A stretch of 64,000 bases of DNA, taken from NCBI GenBank assembly GCA_022393335.1, contig JAJEKB010021387.1, positions 536,894 to 600,893 of the forward strand, written 5' to 3'. A program made the position numbers and the translations under genes. Of the stretch, positions 47,822 through 58,700 are shown piece after piece. This DNA is from Macrotrachela quadricornifera. Lineage: Eukaryota; Rotifera; Eurotatoria; Philodinida; Philodinidae. Every line of letters begins with the position of its first letter. Positions within the stretch are counted from its first letter, which is position 1. A model generated the notes under the pieces. The model was not told the origin of the DNA, made no database searches, and was given only the letters and a program-made list of their open reading frames with translations.

Positions 47822-48486
47822 TCATTCTGTCTGGGAATGTGATATAGTAGCTTCGGATATCAATAAAATGGTCCGCAGATTCGTGTTCAGCGCGCAAAAC
47901 TAGGTAGGCGAAATTGTTTTAGAGTGATTTTCCGCTTGCATCTACTAGAATCATGGTGTTAGGTGCACTTGAGGGTATATGATAGATAGATGTATCAATA
48001 TATTAATTGTAAGTGACCGATGTTAATAGCTATAGAGCTTGAGTTTTCGCCACTCGATAGATCTTTTCAGTGGCTACAAAACTGTCTATTATGTAAACTT
48101 AAAAGCTACTGATGGCTGGATACAAGCGTGGACATATTAGCAGTGAGGTATATTTTCACACATTTTAACCTCTTATTTGGCTAATTTTTGGCTAGAAAAC
48201 TGCAGTTTTAAACAAAACGAATATCAGATTCGGAATCAGCGTTAAAAACTGAGTTGATCCATGTATGTTTCAGAGATTTCTAAGAAAGAAAGTTTTTCTA
48301 TGAAAAACTGGCCCTGGGGTCCCCTTCAGGGATCACCAAAAAATAATTTGTCCAAAAAATATTATTTCTTCGCTGCAATGAAGTGATTAAGGTTCCCTTA
48401 TGTCAACAAACATGAAATAAAAAAAGATTAACCGAGAAAAACATCATTTTTAAAAAAATTAGTTTTTGGTAATCCCTGAGGAGGAC
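47822..48486. other. Spacer
   Basis: No gene is seen. A short inverted word pair near 48311-48345 and 48470-48486 (CCCTTCAGGGATCACCAAAA, TTTTTGGTAATCCCTGAGG) may mark the ends of an old small element. Confidence 0.4.
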
Positions 48487-50181
48487 TAGGGTTGCAACGG
48501 TGACGATCAATACTCGCTTAATCATAAACTATTAATCGGTCCGAAACGATAATCGGTATGACCGATTAAGCGATTAAACGGTAATTGCCTGGACCGATCA
48601 AGGCAATTAACCGATTAAATGAAAACCGGTTGGAACGATTAAACGACTAAAAGTATATTGGCCTGAGTATCGCTATTTCCAATGGTACCATAGAATTATC
48701 TATAGATCCTGAATATCTATCGTATAGAAGCACCCAGAGATTCTCAATAGCTGTGCTGTGGAAATACCCATAAATCTGCAACTGCTATACTATGGGGGTA
48801 ACTTGGGATCCTCATCTGCTATACTATAGGGATATCTTTGGAACTTCATCTACTATACTATGAGAGTCTGCTTAGATCCTCAACTTAGCGATGGCACCAT
48901 ATATTTACTTTACTAGTAACTAAGTATCTAGCGTAAAATGCTGGTCGCTGCGTCCGCTTTTCTAGTAGTCAAAAAAGGAACCAATTAGATGGCAGGAACT
49001 TGTTACGCTCTAATTTTATGGGTAACCATGGAAGGTTCTATGAAGACTTTTATAGAGCACCCTTGATAACCATAGGTCGGCCCGAACAACTGTTTGATGC
49101 GTCCTTCTCTTTATGGAGAAAAATCGTCTCGAAATCTGATTGGATGAAACTCTTTTGTAACAGCCAATCAGATTTTGAGCAGGTTTTTCATTTAAGATAA
49201 GGAAGTATAATAGGGTTATTCGAGCCAATTTGAGGTTATAAAGGGTGCTCTACAAAAGTCCTTGTACAATCTCCAACGGTTGTCCGTGAATTAAGCGGCT
49301 TATAATTTGCTACTTTCTCATTGGCTGAGATTCTTCTGTTACAGCCAATCAGATTTCGAGCTGTTTTTTCTGCATAAAGATAAGGACGGGCCACAGAGTT
49401 GTTCAGACCGACTTATGGTTATCAAGGGTGCTCTATAAAAGTCCTCGTAGAACCTTCCATGGTCACGCATGAAATAAGCACGTAACAAGTTCCTGCCATC
49501 TGATTGATACCTGTTTTGACTACTAGAAAAGCGGACCCAGCGACCAGCATTTTACGCTAGATACTTAGTTACTAGTAAAGTAAATATATGGTGCCATCCC
49601 TAAGTTGAGGACCTAAGCAGACTCTCATAATATAGCAGTTGAGGACCCAAGGGTACCTCATAGTATAGCAGACGACAATCCAAGGATACTCCTATAGTAT
49701 AGAAATTGAGGACCCAAGGGCACCCCTATAGTATAGGAGTAGAAGTCCCAAGGGTGGCCTTATAATATAGTACTTAAGAACCCAAGGGTATCCCCATAGT
49801 ATAACAGTTGAAGGCTTATGGGTATTTTCACAGCATAGCTATTGAGAATCTCTGGGTGATTCTATACGATAGATATTCAGGATCTATAGATAACTCTATG
49901 GTACTGTTGGAAATACCGGTACTCAGGCCACTATACTTTTAATCGTTTAAACGTTCCAACCGGTTTTCATTTAATCGTTTAATTGCCTTGATCGGTTACC
50001 GTTTAATCATTTCATCGGTCGAAGCGATTATCTTTTGATCGTTTGATCGGTCCAGGCGATTACCGTTTCATGGGTCTGACCGGTTACCGTTTAATTGCTT
50101 GATCGGTCGTATTGATTATCGTTTCGGACCGATTACTTGTTTGCGATTAAGCGATTATTGATCATCAACGTTGCATCCCTA
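48487..50181. mobile_element. Large palindromic hAT-like element, 1.7 kb
   Basis: The ends are TAGGGTTGCAACGGTGACG and CGTTGCATCCCTA; a TAGGG-TGCAACG terminus is common among hAT elements (family knowledge). The arms pair over about 500-700 bp: AATCGGTCCGAAACGATAAT and its inverse, a run of 36-40-bp modules, GGTCGCTGCGTCCGCTTTTC against GAAAAGCGGACCCAGCGACC, and GAACCTTCCATGG near the centre. Three related copies of a segment with AGCCAATCAGAT and GGGTGCTCTA-type words fill the middle. The right arm has more 36-40-bp modules than the left. No transposase was found. The flanks give no clear 8-bp duplication because the next palindrome abuts it. Confidence 0.8.
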
Positions 50182-53099
50182 CTATATACTGGGGGTATCG
50201 TTGGAGCCTCAAGTGCGATATACTGGCAGTATTCTTGTCTTTCCTGGTATATTAATACGTCTCTGGGCACTACTTATTCAAAATAAACAGGGGAAAAGAA
50301 AAAAAAGAAGTAATAATTTTTTTTGGTTGTCATTGACAGAAGCTAGCTAAATAAATAGAAGTAATTCACTTCTGCCTTTACTCCAGTTATTAAAAGATGC
50401 TTCATAATTTATTCTTTTCTTTGTTGCTTGGTATGAAAAAATAAAAGGGAAATTACGTGCAAAAAAATTAGAAAATAGAAAGAAAAGACATTAGAATAAT
50501 GAAACAAAGGCGTTTGTAACTAAGAAATCATTGCTATCAGAAAAAAAGATATAATCAATCATTAAGAAAAAGAAAAAGAAACAAAATTACAGTAATCGTA
50601 TTGTCATAACGGAAAATATTGGAGCGAACAGTAGGTACACTACTTTAGCTCAGTTATTGATACTGATAAACAGATACCTTAATGATGGAAAACTTTTATA
50701 GTCAAGAGACCCTGTGGATCGCCTTGATTCACGTTGCTTGGATCTAATTATCACAACAAATATTATTCTTAAATACGAAGAGAGAGTCTTGAACAAAAAC
50801 TTTGAACAGTTTTAGAATAAAAGACTAGATGAAAGATGTGGAAAAAAAAATCAATGTTAATAAAATCTTCAAATGATTGCGAGTTGTCAACTAAAAGGAA
50901 CGCACAACAGCCGAAACTGATGAAGAAAATAGTGTTCAGTTCTACAACATTTTCTAATTAGCTATAATGCTGATTTCTATCTCATCTTTCACTAACACTT
51001 ATCAAGGAAATAAAAGTATTCAAAATGCACGACTCGCTTGATTATTGAACCATGTTTTCATTCTTCTTTTTCAAATATCATTAAAATGTATAGAAGAAGA
51101 AGCAATGTAAGTAAGAGAGAAATAGAAACAAAAAAAAACGGTTTTTGTTGAAACTTCTTGTAAGATGCACGCAAAGCAAAAGTAAAGTAAAAACAAATTC
51201 TTTTGATTTTCACAAACCATTCGATAGAGAATTTCAATCCGAGCAAGAATATGTGTGCCTTACCTTTTTAAAAATCTTTTTGCTGATTGAAAAATGGAAA
51301 ATACTCGGAGAGTGTGAAAATCAGATAATTTGGCAAGTTTTCATAGATTACTTTTTTTATTAAACAATGTAACGAGATGAAATCTTTTAGTTTAATTTTT
51401 CTAATTTATCATAGAATACTGAATAAGAAATTAGTTTTAAATCATTTTTAGAACAAAGTATTAGTTCACAATATAATTTTTCAAGAACCATATTCAAAAA
51501 CCGGAACTTAATTTTGGAAGTCTATTATAGGTTTTTCTAGAGATGACAGTGCCAATTTTTTTACATTCTTAGATTGATCAGATGCATAACTTCTAAGTTA
51601 CGAAGAGTTTCTTCAAAAATTCCTTTTACTCGCCAAGAAAAATCGATTTAACCAAATTCTATATAAAATGGTTAGGGCGTTGATCATATTTCTCAGTTTC
51701 TATCATCAACATTAAATTTTACTTTTATGTTTTGATAAAAAGTTTTAATTAGCATTTCAAGAGAAAACTCGAAAAAACTTGAAGTAATCAAAAATGATAA
51801 AACTATATGTCATTAGGACACTATTATGTGAACTAATACTTTGTTCTAAAACAGATTAAAAACCAGTTTCTTATTCAATTTTCTATGATAAATCAGAAAA
51901 ACTAAATTAGAAGATTTTATCTCGTAACATATTTTAAAAAAAGAGGAATTTATGAAAAGTTGCCAAATTATCTATTTTTCACACCTTCCGAGTTATTTGT
52001 AATTTTTGAACGAGCAAAAAGATTTAAAAAAAGGTAAGGCACATATATTCTTCTCCGCGTTGAAATTCTCTATCGAGTGGTTTATGAAAATCTAAAAGAA
52101 AGTTTTTTTTTACTTAATTTTTACTTTGCATGCATCTTACAAGAAATTTCAGCAAAACCTTTTTTTTGTTTCTTATTCTTTCTTAGTTGGATTGCTTCTT
52201 CTTCTTTGCATTTTAATGATATTTGAAAAAGAAGAGCGAAAATATGGTTCGATAATCAAGCGAGTCGTGCATTTTGAAAAGTGTTGGTGAAAGATGAGAT
52301 AGAAATCAGCACTGAAAATAATTAGAAAATGTTGTAGAACTGAACACTTTTTTCTTCATCAGTTTCGGCTGTTGTGCGTTCCTTTTAGTTGACAACTCGC
52401 AATCATTTGTAGGATGTTATTAACATTGATCTTTTTTTCCACATCCTTCATCTAGTCTTTTATTCTAAAACTGATCAAAGTTTTTGTTCAAGACTCTCTC
52501 TTCGTATTTAAGAATAATATTTGTTGTGATAATTAGATCCAAGCAACGTGAATCAAGGCGATCCACTGGTTCTCTTGACTGTACAAGTTTTCCATCATTA
52601 AGGTATCTGTTTATCAGTATCAATAACTGAGCTAAAATAGTGTACCTACTGTTCGCTCCAATATTTTCCGTTATGACAATACGATTACTGTAATTTTGTT
52701 TCTTTTTCTTTTTCTTAATGCTTGATTATATCTTTTCTTCTGATAGCAATGATTTCTTAGTTACAAACGCCTTTGTTTCATTATTCTAATGTCTTTTATT
52801 TCTAGTTTCTAATTTTTTTTGCACGTAATTTCTCTTTTATTTTTTCATACCAAGCATCAAAGAGAAGAATAAATTATGAAGCATCTTTTAATAACTGGAG
52901 TAAAGGCAGAAGTGAATTACTTCTATTTATTTAGCTAGCTTCTGTCAATGACAACCAAAAAATATTATTACTTCTTTTTTTTCTTTTCCCCCGTTTATTT
53001 TAAATAAGTAGTGCCCAGAGACGTATTAATATACCAGGAAAGACAAGAATACTGCCAGTGTATCGCACTTGAGGCTCCAACAATACCCCCAGTATATAG
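50182..53099. mobile_element. Very large palindrome, arms of about 1.3 kb
   Basis: The left arm, 50182 to about 51478, begins CTATATACTGGGGGTATCG. The right arm, about 51826-53099, ends CAATACCCCCAGTATATAG. The pairing is close throughout (GAGCCTCAAGTGCGATA, AGAAGCTAGCTAAATAAATA, AACAGATACCTTAATGATGG, CCATTCGATAGAGAATTTCA and inverses). The loop is about 350 bp. No transposase ORF was seen; ORFs at 51058-51363 are mirror images of arm sequence. It starts exactly where the hAT-like palindrome ends. Confidence 0.85.
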
Positions 53100-53528
53100 T
53101 AATTGAGGATCCACGGAGATTCTCCACATTTCAGAATTTGAGGATCTATGCATACTCCCAAGTTACAGGGTTTGAGAATACTGAGTCCAGAAATGATTAA
53201 TTTACCTTTTTCTTTGACATAGATAGATAGTTTACTGTGCGGACAAACACGGACACATGCAAATACATCCTCAATCTCGGGATTCAGACCTTGACTACAG
53301 TTAAGGGAATTATTCAAAGTACTTTTTGTTGTCAATCCTGACATAGAAAACTTTTCTAAATTATTTTTTTTCTTATGTTACAACTTTTCCAATCAGTAGA
53401 CTTATTCAAGTTGCTCTTTAGAAATTTAGTTTAACTAATTGAAATATAATCTTTTCGGCTTGACATTTTTAATAATTTTCGAATGTTTCTGGAAGATTCT
53501 TTTCTCTGATTAGTATATCAATGTTACT
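53100..53528. other. Spacer with a few 36-40-bp modules
   Basis: 53100-53175 continues the TATATAGTAATTGAGGATCC-type module seen elsewhere. The rest has no supportable feature. The 114-residue minus ORF at 53000-53344 spans module repeats and is not considered a gene. Confidence 0.4.
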
Positions 53529-53614
53529 CTAAATTCCAAGGGGGGAAAAGCGGATTCCGGGATCCAATGGGATCCAGCGGGATTCAAAGGAATCCATTGG
53601 GATCCAGCGGGATT

Positions 53615-53624
53615 NNNNNNNNNN
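53615..53624. other. Assembly gap (10 N)
   Basis: Ten N bases lie inside the 30-bp GGATCC repeat at the left end of the hAT-like element. The true copy number of that repeat is therefore unknown. Confidence 0.99.
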
Positions 53625-53809
53625 AGGAATCCATTGGGATCCAGCGGGATTCAAAGGAATCCATTGGGATCTAGGGAGATTCGGTGAGATCCAGTAGGAT
53701 CTATTGGGGTCTATTAGGATCCATCAAGATCTACTGACATCCATCTATATATAAATAATGTACAGTGTCTGTTTATCTGTGCCGGATTAAAAGTTAAAGA
53801 TCAAAGTAG

Positions 53810-54610
53810 ACTAGGGCTATTATATGGGTACTCACAGGCCTAGAAGAGTCACTATATGGGAGTGTTCATGAGTCCTGAAGGGCTATCCTATAGAGGTACC
53901 GATAGGTTGTCGAGAGCTATTCTATGGGGGTATTCATAGATCCTCAAAAGTCATTATATGGTAGTAGCCTTAGATCCTCAAGAACTGTTATAAGGAAGAA
54001 TATATCCTACTCCTCGATGTTGCACATTGCGGAACTAGTTCCGCCTCAGGAATCACATCCACCGATTCCGGAATTGGATCAAACTGTAACACAATATGCT
54101 TTCGGAATTAATGGAATCAGTTCCAATTCCCGAATTACTCGAAATTACAAGGAATTCCTTGTGATTTTGGAATTGATGGAATCAGTACCGATTCCGGAAT
54201 CGCTTCTCGCCTTCACCCTCATGTTTGGTAGTACTGTTGCAGATTAATCGCAACCATACACGAGCGGTTTCGGAATCGGTGGAATTAGTTCCTTAGACGG
54301 AACTAATTCCCTAATGTTCGGCATCGCGGAATAGGACGACTGCTCTTATACGGGGGTACCCTTAGGTCCCATACAGCTATAATATCGAGGTAACCTTAGG
54401 TCCTCAAGAACTGTTATATGGAGGTATCTCTGAATCCTCAAGGGCTAGTATATGGCGGCACTCATTGGTGCTTAAGAGCTGTTATATAAGGGTGCCCGCA
54501 GATCCTCAAGGGTATTATATAGAGACTCCTATAGGTCCACAAGTGTTATTATGTAGGCGTAGCCATAGGTCGCCATGGGCTATTATATAGAGGTACTTAA
54601 CAGCCCACAA
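53810..54610. repeat. Long run of 36-40-bp modules, interrupted
   Basis: Repeated modules of the form AGAGCTATTATATGGGGGTA with CTCATAGGTCCTCA fill 53810-53995 and 54340-54610. A small inverted-repeat element (54006-54335) splits the run. Diverged copies are recognised by TATATGG..GTA and AGGTCCTCAAG words. Confidence 0.7.
54006..54335. mobile_element. Small inverted-repeat element with GGAAC/TTCC-rich ends
   Basis: The left end, TCCTACTCCTCGATGTTGC with GGAACTAGTTCCGCC, pairs with the inverse of the right end (ACGGAACTAATTCC...CATCGCGGAATAGGA). The interior is dense in GATTCCGGAATTGG, GGAATCAGTTCC and similar words. The 107-residue ORF at 53924-54247 is a by-product of this repeat. No target duplication was found. 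Confidence 0.65.
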
Positions 54611-55569
54611 GAACCATAAGGCTATAAGGGTAAAACGGATAAGAGCCTAAGGCTACAGGGACATAAGGAGTGAAGCTAAAAGAGTAGAAGGGGATAAGGG
54701 TATAGAGTGTAAGTAGATAATGCTGCGTAGGATATACGCAATAAAGAAATAACGAAATAAAGCTATTAGAAGTAATACTACAATAATATAAGGATATAAG
54801 ATCTCTCTATGTATATAATGCAAACTGGCTGATTGTCTATTACCCAATCAATGTTAAAGGACAGATATGAAACATTACAGGAAAAAAGTATCCGTGCAGC
54901 ATGTACAGGCTCTCGCTAGTTAACATATAATGACGTTAAACATGTAACATAATCATCGTTGTTTTTTAAAATAACATTTTTCAAGGCATTGATATAGGAA
55001 TTTTTTCGATGATATTGGAACTGAAGTCGATGCATTCATCGACTGTCATTAAATCGAATACTCCTATTGGTGTCAATATTAACGATGAATCGACGGAATC
55101 AGAAATTGGCGTATTTGAGAGAGATCCATTCACATTAGGATGATTTGGTTTGGAAAAAAGTGATGGTGATAATTATGACGACTTGAAGTTTTTTTTATTC
55201 TTTTATTATACTTGTTACTCTTTCCTTTAAAAAAGCGTCTGCCATAGAGTCACCGTATTCCTTCTATATGCCATCGGAGAAAGCTTTTTTTCTCGAGCTT
55301 ATTATCTCAAATGAAAGGTGTAAGGAAACCATAGTCAAACCCAAATATTAGGCAATTTGGTTTTGTATGTGAGAAACGCGAGCTAAAACAAGTTTTAAGC
55401 ATATATTTTAAATTTGAAAATCGCTAGCTTGAGAGTGTGTTCGGTATATTGACATAATGTTATGAATTCGTTGCTGCATGAGTTCTAGGGCGTCTCATTA
55501 GATAGAGAACGGTATAGGTTACAAATTCATCCTATTTCAGTCACTGATATATGGAGTAAAAGCAACAGT

Positions 55570-56097
55570 GGCCAAATTCCGTGGATTTTGAACGCCTGAG
55601 GAATTCAAGGAATTCAAAAGGCTCTAAAATTGATTGTTTATACAGCCAAAGAAAATGGAAGAACCCAAGGAAGTCAAGGAATCTAAGGAATTAGCAGCTA
55701 AAGGGATTTATTTTTTTGGGATTTTTCAATGAATCTTCATTCATTCCGAAATACGTGACACATCATTCCTGAGGAAGAAAGCTTAATGAGGGTGTGAGGG
55801 ACGGTTAAGTGAGGGTGAGCACGAGGATAGAAGCAAAGACAGTGCTGACGGTGTGCTGAAATACTAATACAGTTGTTAAGTCGCGTATATCCCCAGTAAA
55901 TAACAACATTTCCTAGAAAAAATAAATCCCAGTGTGCCCTTGACCCCCTTGGGTTTCTTGGATTCGGTGGATTCCGTGAATACTTGTGCTCCTTGGATTT
56001 TGTAGATCCCGCGGATTCCTTGGATTGCGTGGATTTCTTGACTTCTTTAGATTCCGTGGTTTTCTCAAGAGTTCAGAATTCATGGATTTCGGACAGG
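55570..56097. mobile_element. Probable inverted-repeat element with AAGGAATTC-type ends
   Basis: GGCCAAATTCCGTGGATTTT and TGAACGCCTGAGGAATTCAA at the left are mirrored by CTCAAGAGTTCAGAATTC and ATGGATTTCGGACAGG at the right. Left-hand words AAGGAATTC and AAGGAATC face right-hand words GATTCCTTGGATT and CTTGGATTC. It is nested inside the 53529-56460 element. Its ends are less exact than for the other elements. Confidence 0.5.
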
Positions 56098-56460
56098 TCT
56101 CTTTTCTTCGGGATTGCTTTTACTAGCATTCTAGACACTTGAATACTTTCACCCTAGAATAGATAATATTTTTGAGAGAAATCATTTTTTGATGATTTCT
56201 AAGAGATGTGGGGACAAGAGGAAAATGCGACACTCTAGTACTCCGAAGTGCTGGAGTCTTGCTCTTTCTTCCTTAAAAAAATAATAAGAGAAATCGTTGA
56301 GAAATAGAATTGCTTACCTATATCAGCCTTTAGCCGACATCTGTGTGAGCCAAGCATGATACATTGGAAGTTAATACAGTCTCAGAACTACTTAGAAACA
56401 TTCATTGGGATCCAGTGGGATCCAGGATCCGGGATTCGCTTTTTCCCCCTTGCTAAATTC

Positions 56461-56939
56461 GCTACCTTTGTCTTTATTCAAAATTTTATTTCTAGAAAAA
56501 AACTAATCAAATTGTTTTGCAAATTTACAAGTAACAAATACTTCATTCTTTGAAAGAACTGATTGGTCCAGTCCACTCATCTCTCACGATGAAGCCTAAA
56601 GATCTATTGTATTGGTTTTATAAGCATATTTATAATTACAATCTTTTTATACCCGAACCTGATGAATATGATGATGATGATGACGGTCATCCACAAGGTC
56701 CAGCATTTGTTCTTAAAAGGCAAAAATATACAACTTGGCTGTACGTTTTTCTTCTCGTGGGTAAGTAAGGTGTAAATTTTTTCGTTTTAAAACTTAGGCC
56801 AATTAGTGAGTTGGCAACTCAACTTAGAGAGCTGTATAGTACTGAACGAATTTCGTGAATTATGGATTCTTGAGGATTCCTGAATCCTAAACTGTCAAAA
56901 ACGTGACTGGATATTAAGAAACTGTAACATAAGGGCAGA
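56461..56939. other. Spacer, with a short acidic ORF of unclear status
   Basis: 56550-56768 encodes 72 residues with YDDDDDGHPQGPAFVLKRQK and an adjacent donor-like GTAAGTA at about 56760-56766. This could be an exon of an unrecognised gene, but no partner exon was found. Confidence 0.3.
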
Positions 56940-58498
56940 TTCGAGTTGAATGATTCGATCCGGAAACGGTCGGTTATGGACAATTCCGAACATTTCATGG
57001 AAGCAGTATTCCGATGAACGGATTCGGTGACCGGATTTGTTCGATTCCACCCGAAACCGACAGGAATCTGTCAGAACCGGCAGTTGGATGCGATCATTGG
57101 AATACTGCTTCTATGTTCCATCGAGTTCCAATGTTTTCATGCCGGAAAGAGTGATTTTTCTTCCTCTTTCCAACCAGTTCGGGCCGTTTCCTGACGCTGG
57201 AATCTTCGACCTGGGCTACCTAGGACGATGATTCTGGCCTCTCAATCCGTCTCGAACCAGCCCAGGACAACCAATCATATTGTAAGATCTGACAAGATCT
57301 TGCATCTGATCTTATATGATCTTGTAAGATTTCGCCCATATTCAAAGACCTTGTATGTATTTCATACGATATTACGTCTGAGTTTTTGATCTGGGAGCAG
57401 GAAACAGATATTTTCCGCTGGTTTCGGCCGATTCCAAGGGATTTTCGCCCGAAACCATCCGGAAGACATACGGAAAATAGAACGAATATTCTGGGCTGGA
57501 AAGCATTGTATCAGATCTGTTAACTTTCCTGTAAATCCTGTGTCCAGTATCATCTTGGAAAACTACGATAGTCGGGCAGGATTTCTTCAGAAAAATTATC
57601 ATATCCTTTTTCGAACCGTTCAGGAATATATCATATCTACCCGTAAACGCAGCGCAAACGGTCAGATTCAACCCGATATTACTCTGGTCGATAATACCCG
57701 CTTCTGGATCCGGCAGGCAGCTGCAGAAAATGGTAGATTTTCCAAGCAATTTCGGCAGCTTCTCACACAATTCCCACCGGAAACGATCGAAACTATCATA
57801 AACAAAATTCTTATCCAATCAGAAACATTCCTGAACTTTCATCTATCTAGCCGGGAATAAGCCGGATTTTAGACGTATCAGATTGTTATACCCGCCTCCC
57901 TGGTCGATGATTCCTGAAGCCGTATTCCATAAATTTCCGGCTAAAACCCTTCAGAAGACTCAGCGTTTCTAGCAGAAACCCTGCCGGAACATGGCAGGAA
58001 TTCGACACAGGAATTGATTTTGGACGGAAAAGAGCGGATCCAATTACCGGATCCGTTCAACGGGAATACTACTTCCATGAAATTTTGCGGAGTACCACGG
58101 AACCGGCCGTTTCTGTGCTCGATTGTGCGACCTGGGAATGGATCCGGATGGCCTAAAAACCAGAAAAATGGAGCTGAAAATTTCAAAAACATAACAAAGT
58201 CACAGCGGTTGAATATGACGGGATGCGCTTCATGTTTTCATCGTACGGAAATATTGGATCCAAAGTTGATAATTCTATGGGAGACGACCATATCCCAGGT
58301 TCGTTAAGAAGAAATATTCCGCAAGAAAACTATCGAATTTTTTCCTCGAAACTTCCTCCCCTCTTCGGTCGGATATGCTAGGAAAGAAAGCAGAAAAACG
58401 CGACAAATTCCTTCTCGGAATACTGCTTCTATGAAATTCCAGAAAACTCAAGGAAAACTCTGAAACCGCTCGTTTTCTTGCCGTATTGCTCGACCTGA
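56940..58498. repeat. Cluster of CGACCTGGG-ended repeat fragments, unusually GC-rich
   Basis: Three same-direction ends are seen. GGAATACTGCTTCTATGTTC leads to TCGACCTGGG (57090-57217), GGGAATACTACTTCCATGAA to GCGACCTGGG (58061-58137), and CGGAATACTGCTTCTATGAA to TCGACCTGAA (58414-58498). An inverted copy of the same end lies at about 56960-57012 (CATGGAAGCAGTATTCCG), and an opposite terminus ATATCCCAGGTTCG at 58287. These share their terminus with the element at 39782-43436. ORFs such as 57540-57860 (106 residues) fall in this repeat material; no domain is recognised. Confidence 0.6.
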
Positions 58499-58700
58499 AT
58501 AGGGAGTTCAAGAAACTGAAGCAATCCAAAGGATCTAAGGAATTCAAAAAATCTAAAGAATCCAAGGAATTCATGAAATTTAAGGACTCCAAGAAATTGA
58601 AGGGATCTACGACATCCAAAAAAAAGTCAGGAAAGTAAAAGATGTGAAGAAAACGAAAAATATCAGAGATATCAAGGAATTTAAGGACTCTAAGGATAGC
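58499..58700. repeat. AAGGAATC/AAGGAATTC short-period repeat
   Basis: Irregular repeats of 9-15 bp (CTAAGGAATTCAAAAAATCT, CCAAGGAATTCATGAAATTT, AAGGACTCCAAGAAATTGAA) occur. A related inverse run, CTCATATTCCTTGCCTTCTT, is near 59175-59220, so the two may be ends of one further element. Confidence 0.5.

Larger units (their letters stand above)
53529..56460. mobile_element. hAT-like element with GGATCC-repeat ends and perfect 8-bp target duplication
   Basis: The 8-bp sequence CTAAATTC stands at 53529-53536 and again at 56453-56460. Between them the element begins CAAGGGGGGAAAAGCGGATT and ends CGCTTTTTCCCCCTTG, inverted termini of 16 bp with one mismatch. Just inside, the left end has iterated words GGATCCAGCGGGATTCAAAG and GAATCCATTG (a 30-bp period, 53555-53700), and the right end has the inverse-type CATTGGGATCCAGTGGGATC. 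The interior is a nest of other repeats and has no transposase. The 8-bp duplication and CA...TG ends point to the hAT superfamily. Confidence 0.85.

Noticed and set aside
51058..51363. ORFs on both strands in the large palindrome
   Set aside because: They are sequence of one arm with related sequence in the other arm; no domain is present.
53924..54247. 107-residue ORF rich in Pro, Glu and Ser
   Set aside because: It is generated by the GGAATC-type repeats of the small inverted-repeat element at 54006-54335.
57372..58619. Overlapping ORFs of 83-148 residues on both strands
   Set aside because: The GC-rich repeat cluster keeps many frames open at once; no frame has a recognisable domain or intron structure.
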